Of a DNA stretch of 64,000 nucleotides, positions 1-9,775 are shown one piece after another. This DNA is from Emiliania huxleyi CCMP1516 (Eukaryota; Haptophyta; Isochrysidales; Noelaerhabdaceae): positions 2,501-66,500 of the forward strand of contig NW_005202237.1 in NCBI RefSeq assembly GCF_000372725.1. The letters are read 5' to 3'. Position numbers and translations under genes: made by a program. The notes below the pieces were generated by a model. It was not told the origin of the DNA and ran no database searches. It saw only the letters and a program-made list of their open reading frames with translations. Position 1 is the first letter of the stretch; each line of letters opens with the position of its first letter.

Positions 1-129
1 CCTAACCCTAACCCTAACCCTAACCCTAACCCTAACCCTAACCCTAACCCTAACCCTAACCCTAACCCTAACCCTAACCCTAACCCTAACCCTAACCCTA
101 ACCCTAACCCTAACCCTAACCCTAACCCT
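1..129. repeat. Chromosome-end telomere repeat (CCCTAA)n
   Basis: About 21 uninterrupted copies of CCCTAA on the plus strand, i.e. TTAGGG running outward to the left. A C-rich strand at the 5' end of the window means a true left chromosome terminus. There are no degenerate units, so the tract is probably maintained by telomerase. Confidence 0.98.
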
Positions 130-845
130 AGGGCTTGCCACCACTGGGCTTGCCACACTCTGGCAAGGGCTTGCCACACTCTGGCAAGGGCTTGCCACAC
201 TCTGGCAAGGGCTTGCCACACTCTGGCAAGGGCTTGCCACACTCTGGCAAGGGCTTGCCACACTCTGGCAAGGGCTTGCCACCACTTGGCAAGAGGGCTT
301 GCCACCACTTGGCAAGGGCTTGCCACCACTTGGCTTGCCACCACTTGGCAAGGGCTTGCCACCACTTGGCTTGCCACCACTTGGCAAGGGCTTGCCACCA
401 CTTGGCAAGGGCTTGCCACACTCTGGCAAAGGGGTGCCACCACTTGGCAAGGGCTTGCCACACTCTGGCAAAGGGGTGCCACCACTTGGCAAGGGCTTGC
501 CACACTCTGGCAAGGGCTTGCCAGCTGTTGGCAAGGGCTTGCCACACTCTGGCAAGGGCTTGCCACCACTTGGCAAGGGCTTGCCACACTCTGGCAAGGG
601 CTTGCCAGCAGTTGGCAAGGGCTTGCCACACTCTGGCAAGGGCTTGCCACCACGTGGCAAGGGCTTGCCACACTCTGGCAAAGGGGTGCCACCACTTGGC
701 AAGGGCTTGCCACACTCTGGCAAAGGGGTGCCAGCACTTGGCAAGGGCTTGCCAGCAGTTGGCAAGGGCTTGCCACACTCTGGCAAAGGGGTGCCACCAC
801 TTGGCAAGGGCTTGCCACACTTTGGCAAGGGCTTGCCACACTCTC
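130..845. repeat. Subtelomeric 21-bp satellite, about 33 units
   Basis: Tandem units of GGGCTTGCCACACTCTGGCA plus A. Each unit contains an inverted repeat TTGCCA(N5)TGGCAA. The arms hardly vary while the five central bases do (CACTC, CCACT, GCTGT, GCAGT, CACTT, CCACG). Several units start AGGGG instead of AGGG. The array abuts the telomere with no spacer and ends abruptly at about 845. All frames are open over it simply because the unit is a multiple of three; these are not genes. Confidence 0.95.
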
Positions 846-1185
846 GGTTCCGCCGCCCAAACGAGCAGCAGGAGCTCGGGCACAACTTTGTCGACTAACA
901 GGTTGAGGAAATCTTCGGCGAAGAAGCGGCACCGGCGGTACGCCGGGACGAACCCGGACCGATCACATTGTTCAGAACCGCGGCGGAGAGCCGCCGCGGG
1001 CCCACAGGAGAGCTGGGAGTCGCGGCGCTAGACCGCGCCGCCAGCGAGGCGAGAGCGGCAGCAGCCGACATGTCCGGAGTGGACGCACGTCCACTTCTTT
1101 TTTGCCAGAGTATCGCGAATCAATTGGCCTCCGCTCAAAAGGTGTGAACATATTCGCTGCGGTCAGAAAGACATTTGTCGCAATA
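846..1185. other. Gene-free spacer, subtelomere to first gene
   Basis: Non-repetitive, GC-rich sequence with no coding signal that I recognise. It separates the satellite from the first ATG and should hold the promoter and 5' UTR of the first gene. No TATA-like box is evident. Confidence 0.5.
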
Positions 1186-3971
1186 ATGCAAACCACGCCA
1201 CCTACCCGCGCCCACGGCCGCCTCCTGCTCGCCCCCTTCCTCAACGCAAAGAGCTTGCCGTGGCTCCGCCGCAACTCCGTGACGCACATTGTCAACGCCA
1301 CTCCCGACGCGCCGTGCCTCTTTGCGCGCGAGTTTCGCTACCTTCGCGTACCTGTGGAGGACCGCGACGGCGCCGACCTCTCGTCGCACTTTGCTCGCTG
1401 CCACGCCTACGCATCGTACGCGCTGTCGGGTGGTGGCACCGTCCTCTTTCACTGTGCAATGGGCAGGCGCCTCGCCCATTCCCACCACGTCGCACACACC
1501 GCACCCCGCCGCCACCCACCGGCCTTCGCTGCCCGCGACCCAGGAGCCGCTCGGCGGCGCTGCTCGTCGCATTCCTGCTCCGCGAGGAGGGGCTGGGTGT
1601 CGCCCAGGCGCTCGACTACGTGCGCTCTCTCCGAGCGTCGGCGGCGCCCCGCGTCAGCTTTTTGAGGCAGCTCCGCGAGTACGCGGCCGGGATCGCCGAG
1701 GCAGCGGCGGCGGGCGCGGAGGCTCGCGGTGCGCTCGCCGAGCTCGATCGCTGGCTGGGCTCCGCGCCTCCGCCGCTCGAGCTCGCGCTCGTTCCCGCCG
1801 AGCTCGTCGCGGCGGTTGCGGGCGAGGGCGCGGCACTCGCCGTCTGCGAGGGGCGGCTCGCGGTGAGCGTGGCGGCGCTGGGGGCGCTCTGGCGCGGCGC
1901 GAGCGAGGCGTGGCGCGCAGAGCGCAGGCGCGGGCACGAGTGCTGCAGCGCCGCCGCAGCAGCGACCGCGCTGCCGCCCGCGGCCCCCCTTCTCGCCTCT
2001 CTCTCAGCTGTAGGCGTCACGTCCGCTAGAGTGGCGCGTGGCACGCCGCATAGGACCCTCTCGCTTCGCCGGCGAGCCGCGCCGTCGCAATGCTGAGCGG
2101 CGGGCAGAGCTACAGCGCGTGGAACTTCCGGAAGCGGCGCCTCGTGCTGCTCCTGCAGCAGGCGAGGAGCGGCGGAGACTACATCGGTCAGCGAGGAAAG
2201 CCCTGTACGAGCCCAGTTGAGGTCCAGGACATGTCCACGACATGTCCGAGACGCGTCCCACAGGCGAGGACAGCCCGTGCGAGGCGGAGGCTCTCCTCGG
2301 CGCGGAACTGCGGCTGAGCGAGCTCGCGATCCGCTCCTTCCCAAAGTCGCACGAGGCTTGGGCGCACCGGCGATGGCTGATGGCGCTGCGCAACCCCGAC
2401 CCGCCCGCGGCTTCCCTCGATGCGGAGCTCGTCGCTGAGATGCGGGCGCGCCGCCCTGCACGTTCGCTTGCCTCCCACCGCCCTGCACACTCGCCTGCCA
2501 CCCGCCGCCCGCCCCGAAAGGGGATCCACGCCGGAGCCTCCCCCCCCCCCCCCCCCCTCGCTTCCGCTGCCCGCCTCAGCTGAGCCTGCGAGCCATCGAT
2601 CAGCGAAGGGCAAACTACCGCGGAGGCACGCCTGCATCATACAGTGCATAAACATCATACTGTGCAATCTAGGCAAACTACCACGCCGCGAGGCACGCCG
2701 CGCGCGCCGTCCGAGCCCGCGTGGCGCAGCCGGCGTGTGCCGCCGCCGCAATCGATGCGGTCGCTGCTCTCACCCGCTCGGCGCCCCCCCATAGGCCGTG
2801 CGTTCGCTGCGTGAGGCGGCGCCTTCACACTCCCCTGTCCGAGGCCTAGGCGAGCGCGCGCGCCAGCGGCGACGCATCGGTGCTCTTCGCGCGGCGCGCA
2901 GTCGTGCGCGCGGCTTGCTCCCTCCGCCTCGATCTCCGGCGAGGCGGCGAGACTCCGCGGCTGAGGCGAGGAGAGAGGAGAGGACCTCCGAGAGGCCACC
3001 GAGAGAGGAGGAGGGATGGGTCAGGGCCAGTCTGAGAGGCAGCCGGGCCTGAGGCTGCTCCACGGTCTGAGGGGCGGCCGAGGCTGCCTCCGCTGGCACG
3101 CGGGCGTGGCTCCCCTAGTGAGCGTGACACGATTGCACGCGGGCGTGGCTCCCCTAGTGAGCGTGACACGATTGCACGCGGGCCTGGCTCCCCTAGTGAG
3201 CGTGACACGATTGCACGCGGGCGTGGCTCCCCTAGTGAGCGTGACACGATTGCGGCAGGCCGCTCGAGGTTGGCTCGCGCGTCAAGGTGCGCCGAGAGCG
3301 CCACGCCATCTCGGGCAATCTCGGGCAATCTCGAGGAAGCTCAGCCACTCTCGGAGGGCCCACGAAGGTGTACTGGCAAGACGAGAAGTGCTTCTACGCG
3401 GGCCACGTAGCGGGGTTTGGCAAGCCGCGCCACGGCCGCGCCACGGCGGGCTCACGCAGCAAACGGGCGAGGCCTTGCCGCTTCGGTCGCGCTCAACTTG
3501 GGCCTAATCTTGCGGCCGTAGGTGGACGTGGTGTACGACGACGGCGACGCAGCTAACGAGTTCGAGGCAGACGTGCGGGACGAGGCGACGGCGAGCGCGC
3601 TGCTGGATGAGGTGGCGTGGAGCCTCGGCCAGCTGGCTTGCGCGCCGTGGCAGGAGGCGCTGTGGGCTCACACGCGCGCGTTGCTGCTCGAGGAAGAAGG
3701 CGAGCAAATCCAATGGATCGACGACGAAGAGGCTGCGGGCTGGATCGACGCTCGTGGCTGCCGGATCGAAGAGGTATCCGCGGCTGTACTAGAGGCTGAA
3801 AAGCAGGAAAGGGACACCAGGCGAAGACGCGGAGCTGCGCATCGGGCGACGCGGCTGGCCGAGCTAGAGTCGGCCGCCGCCAGGGGCATCACACTCGGCA
3901 GCGAGGAGCAGAGGGCGCGCGCGAGCAGGCTCGCCAAAAGGTACTGCGCGTGGGCGAGGGGGCGCCTGTGA
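1186..3971 (+). CDS. Dual-specificity phosphatase fused to PTAR1-like prenyltransferase alpha-repeat protein
   Basis: The N-terminal part is a dual-specificity phosphatase: after splicing the P-loop reads HCAMGRSRSAAL. It continues in one frame, with no Met or stop, into a PTAR1-like region. In animals PTAR1 is the alpha-type subunit of geranylgeranyltransferase type 3. PTAR1 landmarks are SYSAWNFRKRRL, ELAIRSFPKSHEAWAHRRW, WQEALWAHTRALLLE, and a C-terminal EEQRARASRLAKRYCAWARG. Exons I can place: 1186-1466, 1544-2009, 2108-2186, from 2264, and 3522-3971. The first intron (1467-1543) is GC-AG and the next two are GT-AG. The middle (about 2440-3520) is unresolved: one PTAR repeat is not found, while a Tudor/chromo-barrel-like stretch appears (KVYWQDEKCFYAGHVAGFG, then VVYDDGDAANEFEADV after an intron). 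The ATG at 1186 is the first in frame. The fusion is well supported; whether the 3' half belongs to the same transcript is less sure. Confidence 0.72.
2187..2263 (+). other. Intron with introner-type GACATGTCC repeats
   Basis: A GT-AG intron of 77 bp in the PTAR1-like part; phase 1 fits both sides. Its 3' half is a run of CATGTCC/CGCGTCC units spaced about 11 bp apart and ends GTCCCACAG. The same 3' end occurs in introns of other genes in this window. Confidence 0.75.
3098..3253. repeat. Four tandem copies of a 39-bp unit
   Basis: The unit begins GCACGCGGGCGTGGCTCCCC and ends with a GTGACACGATT segment; four copies are nearly identical (one G/C difference). It lies in the unresolved middle of the first gene, most likely within an intron. 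As 39 is a multiple of 3, a coding role is also possible. Confidence 0.9.
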
Positions 3972-4089
3972 ACATCTCGTTTCCACTAGATCGTTTATCG
4001 AAGCAGAATCATGTGACCTTTTCGGCACACACCAATGCACACACACACGCAAAGCAAACGCGATGATTCATCTTTCTAATCGGGAGTCG

Positions 4090-5988
4090 TCAGCTAATGG
4101 CTCGCGGCGGGCTGTTGACTCGTGGCGCGCACGAGTCGCCCGCTGCACCCTGCTCCCCGCCCTCCTCGCTCGGCGCCGCCGGCTCGGCCCCCTCCGCCTC
4201 CGCCGCCCCCGACCGCAGCCAGAGCGGCAGGTAGAGGAGCAGCCCAAAGGCGAGCCCGACAACGATGATCGTCAGCGTGGCGCGCGTCTCCATGGCAGTG
4301 CTGACGCAGACGAAGAGCGCAATCACGATTGGCAGGGCCACGAGCGCGGCGACGCCGGCGGTGCCGCACGGGATGCGGAAGGGCCGCGACATTGCGGGGC
4401 GGCGACGGCGCAGCTGCACGGCCGCCGCGAACTCGAGCGTGGCGGCGGCGGCGGAGAAGAAGTTGTCGATGCACCTGCGGCGGGGCGGCGAGGGGTGGGG
4501 CGGCGGGCGGGTGGCGAGGCGGGGCGGGCGCAAGCGAGAGGGCGCGATGGCGGGCGGCGCGGTGGACTCACATGATGGACTCAAAGTCGAATCCGATGAG
4601 GGCGGAGAGGATGACGAGCTGGAAGAGGATGGCGAGGAGGGGCGTGCCGAGGCGCGGGTGGCGGACGGCGAAGAAACGGGGGGCGAGGCCGGCCTCCGCC
4701 ATGCCGAGGAGCTGGAAGGAGTCCTCGAGCAGCTCGGAGGAGAAGAGGCCCCAGTTGGAGAGGGCGGACGAGGCTAGCACCCACCCGCCGAGCCAGCGCC
4801 CGCCGACCAGCTGCGCCACGTGCGCGAGCGAGCCGTCCTTCCAGTGCGCCCACTCCTCGTCGGCGAGGACGCCGGCGGTGAGCGGCAGCACGTAGCAGAC
4901 CACCATCAGCAGGCAGCCGCACAGCAGCGCGCGCGGCAGCGTGCGGTGCGGCGCCTCGACCTCGCCAGCGAAGGTGGAGACCGAGTCGAAGCCGGAGAGC
5001 GACCAGTACGCGACCGAGACCATCGCGGCAGGCTTGAACTTTGTCGGCCGGAGCCGGAAATTGGCGGGCCGCGCGCGCGGCAGGGCCGCGACCACGAGCG
5101 CGAGGTAGGGCGACATGACGAACAAGCCGAGGCCCACGAGCCCGCGGCCGACGAGCGCGCTCGAGAGGCAGTTTGGCGCGGTGAAGGCGAGCAGCAGGAG
5201 GAGGCGGTAGAGGTACTCGGCGCCGCACGACTTGTCCTCGTCGCCCAAGCAGCTCCAGAGGGTGGCGCGCGCCTACTCGTGCTGGGGCACGAGTCAGGGA
5301 CGTCGCACGTGGCACATGCACATGCACATGAACCTGTGCATGTGCATGTGCATGTGCATGTGCATGTGCATGTGCATGTGAGGAAGAGAGAGCGGCGCTC
5401 CTCGTCGGGAAAGTCACCCTTTCCGAGCGAGGCGAGGCTGAGAGCCGCAGTGGCGTTGCCCTCCGCCGCGCCGCTGTTGAGCGGCAGACCGCCGATCAGG
5501 TGCGTCGCCGATGTGTAGAGCAGCACTGGGTAGAGCGCCGAGTCGACGACGCCCGAGAACCAAGACCAGTACGACTCCTGCACGGCCCAAAAGTCGCCAA
5601 AGGCCGCCTGCACCCACAGCGAGTAGCCGCCGTTGTCGGGGAAGGCGGACGAGAGCTCCGCCGTGACGAGCGCCTGCGGGAGCGAGAAGAGCGCAGCGAA
5701 GCCCACGAGGGCGCACAGCCCAAAGCCGGGCCCGCCGTACGCGATCAGCTGCTCAGAGCCGAGCGGCCCGCCGCTCACGTTGAAAAAGACCACCGCGAGC
5801 ACCGCCAACGTGCCCAGCTTGGGCGACGCGCCGGCGCCGCTCGTGCGCGTGCGGCGTCTGTGTGGGCTCGGCAGGTGCGAGAAGATGGACTCTGCTATTT
5901 CCGAGAGCGACGAGACGCGCCGGGGCGGCTGCGGCGGAGGAGCCTCGTCCAGCAGCGGCTCGGCCGGCGTGCGCGAGTCCATGAGCAT
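4090..5988 (-). CDS. APC-superfamily polyamine/amino-acid transporter (plant PUT-like)
   Basis: Integral membrane transporter of the amino acid-polyamine-organocation family, closest by eye to plant polyamine uptake transporters. The N-terminal hallmark is present: VVFFNVSGGPLGSEQ, then SLPQALVTAELSSAFPDNGG and a hydrophobic ladder. Exon 1 runs from 5988 to about 5418. Exon 2 (about 5272-4572) holds YWSLSGFDSVSTFAGEVEAP. Exon 3 (4474-4090) holds the last helices and an acidic, Ala-rich tail. Intron 2 (4571-4475) is a clean GT-AG with a GTGAGT donor. The exact edges of intron 1 (about 5417-5273) are uncertain because the phases do not close with the obvious donor. The start is the first Met of MLMDSRTP; a second Met is two codons on. 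Substrate is inferred from family only; plasma membrane or tonoplast is likely. Confidence 0.85.
5311..5381. repeat. (TGCATG)n array inside the transporter intron
   Basis: Overlapping GCACATGCACATG/TGTGCATG units, self-complementary at TGCATG and ACATGT. Similar arrays lie at 11730-11782 and 56284-56330, between genes. It fills about half of intron 1 of the transporter. Confidence 0.9.
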
Positions 5989-6500
5989 GCGGCGGCTCGA
6001 GCGGCCGCAGCGTCACAAAGAGCAGCTAGCTGGCGCCTGCGTCCGCCAGGGTGCGATGCCCTGACTCGTCCATGCCACAGCGTGAGAAGAAATTGTACGA
6101 CATGTGAACGCGAAAAGAGTGGTCCGAGCACTGTGGGTCGTTGCGGCACGCAAGGGGGGCCTCCCGGACGCATGATGATCCTAGCCCAATACATCCCACG
6201 GAGCACATCTCGATTTTTGACAGAATTAAATCCACTGCGGCCCGGACACGGTACTAATGGTCGAGGTACCATGTGGAAGACGGCTCTAGTGCTAGTCCCC
6301 CATCGGGAGGACGACCCCGGCTAGTCGCCGACCACACCCACAAAGAACCCTGCACAAAGATCGCACGGGCGGGGACCTGTTCTGTGCCGCGGTACTTTCC
6401 GACGTATTTGTGCCTTATTGCCGCATTTCTCTATTGACCGAATCTCTCGGGGGTATATCCCCACATTCATCTGACCTCGCGCCACGGCCCACGCAAGAAT
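5989..6500. other. Gene-free stretch
   Basis: Spacer upstream of the transporter. I see no family-level coding similarity, tandem repeat or RNA gene. Short ORFs here lack any recognisable motif. Confidence 0.4.
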
Positions 6501-7200
6501 CGACTGCAGACGACGGTGGGGAGAGGCTCGTGGGACAATGGTGGCAATGTGGCGTCGGTGGGCCACCTCTACGGGTTTGGAAACACGCTGGACAAGGCGT
6601 TGACGGGAGTCGTGGGGTGCAAGGAGCGTGGCCGTCAGGTGGACGGACCGCTCGACCACTCGACTGGAAAGGGATGGGTCAAAGACCACGCGTATGGAAA
6701 GGGGTGGGTCAAGACGGATACAGGCTGGAAGTGGACGGGGCGCAGTACTACGACGCGAAGTGGGTCAAGAAGGCCATAACGCGGCTGGTGCTCGTGGAAA
6801 CTTTGGGTGGCATTGCGCCGCCCACCAAGCAGTTCCTCCACGTGTTCGCCAAGGAAGCGGCGGGCACCAACACGGACCGGACGGTGGTACGGGGCGGCGT
6901 CGGCGAGCGCCTCCTCCTTCGTCGTCCACCACACGCAGCAGATCTCCAAGGCGGCGGTGGCGGGCGACGCCGAAAACATCAACAAGCAGGCGCGCAAGGA
7001 GCGTACCGACTGGATCAACAAGCAAAAGAACAAGCAAGCGACAAACGGCTTCTTGTCCTCGGCCCCAGTGGGGGGTGCCCGCGCCGCCTAGCTCTGCAGA
7101 CGGGCCCCTCCACCCTTCATGTAATCATGTAGTCCCCACATCCGCAATCGGTGCATCGCTTTTCATGTGAGAGAGTAAAGAAAGAAAGAAAACAGAGAGC
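6500..7200 (+). mobile_element. Copy of a dispersed ORF family (ETLGG type), 3' part
   Basis: Conceptual fragments in this stretch match fragments elsewhere in the window: a GH-Y-FGNT-KA motif, GCKERGRQVDG, DHSTGKGWVK, VETLGGIAPPTKQFLH and DRTVYG. The counterpart at 36614-36990 reads VGHSYAFGNTEEKA, GCKARGQPGQP, DHKTGHGYVK and HETFGGGFSP. The copy ends in a tail TCATGTGAGAGAGT followed by (AAAG)n, as does the copy at 47500-47760. Multi-copy state, 5'-incomplete copies and a simple-sequence 3' tail suggest a LINE-like element, but no reverse transcriptase core is visible, so the class is a guess. Confidence 0.55.
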
Positions 7201-7907
7201 CCAAGGGTCAGGGCTCTTTTGCTCTCGTAGCGCCTGATCCCGATCACCCGGCCCGCTGGGATCTGCTGGGTGCTTCATAGCTCTCTCCGGGCTCCGGCCC
7301 TGGGTGTAGGGTGTGAGGTTGCCGACTGCACTCCAGGTGCTCCATCCTCCAAGGATCGAGGTGGCTTTGGCGCGCGAATATCCGGTGTGGCGCCCTGGCG
7401 CAAAGCCGCCGTCGCTCACATCTCGCGCGCCAAGCGGCGGCTCGAGCTTCAACTTCATTATTCAGCGCGGACCGCGGTGTCTGGCGAGATGGTTTTGTTT
7501 TTGCCGGTGAGAGAGCGAGCGAGCGAGCGCGCGCGCGAGAGAGAGAGCCGCCAATTGTAAATGAGAGAGAGAGATGCGAGTGCTAGAGTTGTTTTTTGTT
7601 TTGTTTGGATGCCAGTGTGTGAGGTGTGGGCGGGGGGAGAGAGCCGACGAGATATGGTGTGTGAGTGGTCGCGACCTCGCGTAAATAAAGACCGGCCGAA
7701 TCCCACGCACGACTGTGAGCACATACACAGTCCGACAAGAAATAGCTACCTAACAGAAGCAACCTAAGGAGCAAGGCTGAGGCATACTAAAGAGAGAGGA
7801 AGACAGCTCGCTGAACAGTGTTCCACCGCGGACAGGCAGCGGCATGTTGCGCGCCCGCCTCCTCCTCGTCGTCGTCCTCCGCAGCAGCAGCAACCGATGG
7901 CTCTTGT
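7200..7907. other. Gene-free stretch with dispersed repeat and GA-rich tracts
   Basis: At 7215-7330 lies a copy of a dispersed repeat recognisable by CCCGGCCCGCTGGG and a CATAGCTC/TTAGCTC block; relatives are at 28925-29065 and 42395-42590. From 7505 to 7580 there are GAGAGCGAGCGAGC and (GA)n tracts. The rest is unremarkable and probably includes the 3' UTR of the next gene. Confidence 0.55.
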
Positions 7908-8660
7908 CTATCGCTGCGGCTTTGCCCCGTCCACGAGCAGCATGTCGCTGAGCATCTTTTGCTGCCGGACCCGGTCTGTGTGCCGCCCGACGCAGATGGA
8001 GAGAAAGAGGGTGCCGCCTGTGATGTAAAGCAGCTGGCCACACTTGGTGACCACCTCGGGGCGGATGCTCTTGAAGTAGGGCATCATCGCAAACAGCATC
8101 GACCCCCCGAGGTACATGACGCTTCCGGCGATAGACGGGTCCGCCTTCATCGACCGCCATAGCTGCATCGCATACGTCTGATGCGAGCGGTCCATGAAGG
8201 CCACCCACTCGTCCTTCGTGAGCGAGTCGTCGTCGTCGTCGCCCTCGGCGGTCGCCGTTTCCCACATCGCCTCAAACTCCTTGTTGCTGATGTGCACGTG
8301 ATTGTCCTCGAGGAAGCGGCGCACCTCGGCCTTTTGCAGCCGCCCATCTTTGTTGACGTCAATTCTGTTGAAGGCGTCGGCCCAGCTGTCGTGAAACCCC
8401 AAGCTTCTCAGCCCAAAGCCCCCACTCCCCTCGCACGCCGAGGCCGGCGCGGCGCAGAGCCCCGCAGCCGCGGCCACGGCGGCGGTGGCAGCGGCAGCGG
8501 TGGGGGCGGCTCTGGGGCAGAGCCCGCGAGCGGACACCGAAGAATTGGCGGCGCGTGCGGCGGTGGCGAACAGAGATCGATGGGTGGTGGGGAGTAGAGA
8601 TCGCAGGCCGGGCATTAGGTATGCGCCTCTGCGCGCAATCGCCATGCGCGACGAAAGCAT
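7908..8660 (-). CDS. EF-hand protein with two C-terminal membrane segments
   Basis: Single-exon gene of about 250 codons. An EF-hand loop DVNKDGRLQKAE fits the D-x-N-x-D-G calcium-binding pattern. A second, acidic and degenerate loop follows (EGDDDDDSLTKDEW). Two hydrophobic segments near the C-terminus (SVMYLGGSMLFAMMPYF and LLYITGGTLFLSICVG) suggest a hairpin membrane anchor. The N-terminus is basic and Ala/Ser-rich after MAIARRG, compatible with an organelle-targeting peptide. Two start codons are plausible, at 8660 and 8645. The open frame continues upstream to 8777, but there it reads through a repeat shared with another gene's upstream region, so those residues are probably not translated. 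Likely a calcium-responsive membrane protein; no specific family name can be given. Confidence 0.72.
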   Translation of the reverse strand: MLSSRMAIARRGAYLMPGLRSLLPTTHRSLFATAARAANSSVSARGLCPRAAPTAAAATAAVAAAAGLCAAPASACEGSGGFGLRSLGFHDSWADAFNRIDVNKDGRLQKAEVRRFLEDNHVHISNKEFEAMWETATAEGDDDDDSLTKDEWVAFMDRSHQTYAMQLWRSMKADPSIAGSVMYLGGSMLFAMMPYFKSIRPEVVTKCGQLLYITGGTLFLSICVGRHTDRVRQQKMLSDMLLVDGAKPQR

Positions 8661-8689
8661 GGACGATCGCAGGACGTTCGTGTTTCTCC

Positions 8690-8745
8690 CTCTTGAGCAC
8701 TTGAGCACTGGATAGGGTCGAATCCGCGTGGTACGGGACCCCTCG
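8690..8745 (-). promoter_or_regulatory. About 50-bp block shared by the upstream regions of two genes
   Basis: The sequence CTTGAGCACTTGAGCACTGG, then ATAGGGTCGA and TGGTACGGGACCCC, recurs nearly unchanged at 19888-19945. Both copies lie just upstream of, and in the same orientation relative to, a minus-strand gene (about 30-90 nt from the ATG). It could be a promoter block or the end of a dispersed repeat that happens to sit upstream twice. Confidence 0.5.
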
Positions 8746-8807
8746 ATCGTCTCGCCCTCCCTCGCTGGTGTGCTCATTGGGGGGGGTCATAACAAACACA
8801 TTAGCAA

Positions 8808-9775
8808 TGTGGACCGAGGAAGATGAGAACCCGGCTAGAGCGACAATGGCGCACTTGCTTAGCGGCGCCTGCCTGGGGAATAGGGAGCAGGCCAGATGGT
8901 TCCTCCGAGTAGCGCGAGCGCAGACGGGGACGGCGATCAGCAAAGTAGCACAGGCGGCGCCCGACTCCAAGGATACGCTGAAGACGCTGAGGATAACGCA
9001 TGTCGCTGCGCTGAAGGGCTCACGCTATGGGGTGCTGGATGAGGACGGGTACGATGCGCTAGCCCCCGCACGGTCGGGGGGGTGTTGCCAGCGCTGGTAG
9101 ATGACCTCTCGGAGAAGAGTCGGAGGGACCTTGGCGCCGGGGTCATGAGGAACTTGAAAGTCGTGGCCGAGGCGGCGACGGGAGCGCGGTGCAGAGGTGG
9201 ATCCAGCTCAATGATGAGGCTACGGCGCGCATAATGAAGAGAGAGGAACACATCGAGTGGCTGAGGAAGCTCTTCGCTGGGTGGAAGGAGGCCCGGCCGG
9301 CCTTGAGGGAGCCGCGGAGGAGGAGGGATAACGGAGGTAACGTGCGGACAGGCCAACAGCCAGTGGGACGAACGAGGGCCGCGACGGCAGCTCAAGCGGG
9401 AGGGAGCGGAGACGGTGGGCAGCGAGCGAAGTGGGTGAGACTGATGGATGCTCCTTCGACTTGGCTCTTGGGGAGCGGTTCAGCTGCTGGGCGGGCTTCA
9501 GGGTGGTGTTCACGCGAAAAGTAATCGACGCGATGTACAAAGCATACAAGAAGAGGAGAAAGAAGAGGAGCGCATGTTGGTGACGAAGCCGCCGATCAAG
9601 AGGTGGGCGGCATTGGTCAGTCGGCAGAAGGATCCGTCCATCAAGACGCGTCGTCAGGCATCTCCGCCACGGTGGTGGAGCGCTGAGGCGTCAGTCGCGC
9701 CTCGCCGGCCCGACCCGAGGCAACCAGGCTGGCTGCGGCGAGAGGCGGGTGAGGCGGGCGAGAGGCGGGTTTAGG
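8808..9775 (+). other. Open frames of unknown type, probably repeat-associated
   Basis: Two good open frames in sequence, 8810-9100 and 9189-9524, are rich in charged residues (for example ARWFLRVARAQTG, HIEWLRKLFAGWKEARP). I do not recognise the protein. The stretch runs directly into a repeat (9775-9945) that also exists at 41265-41425, so it may be part of a multi-copy element rather than a host gene. Confidence 0.3.

Noticed and set aside
130-845. Possible CRISPR-like array of palindromic repeats
   Set aside because: Units are contiguous, with no unique spacers, in a eukaryotic subtelomere; it is a satellite.
128-1031. Long open frames on both strands over the 21-bp satellite
   Set aside because: The unit length is a multiple of three and has no stop in several frames; the predicted proteins are pure repeats with no start context.
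4581-5417. His-Ala-rich frame over the TGCATG array
   Set aside because: An artefact of the simple repeat in the transporter intron; the neighbouring exons are coded in other frames.
8700-8745. tRNA gene suggested by GGGTCGAATCC
   Set aside because: No cloverleaf, anticodon arm or A box could be drawn around it on either strand.
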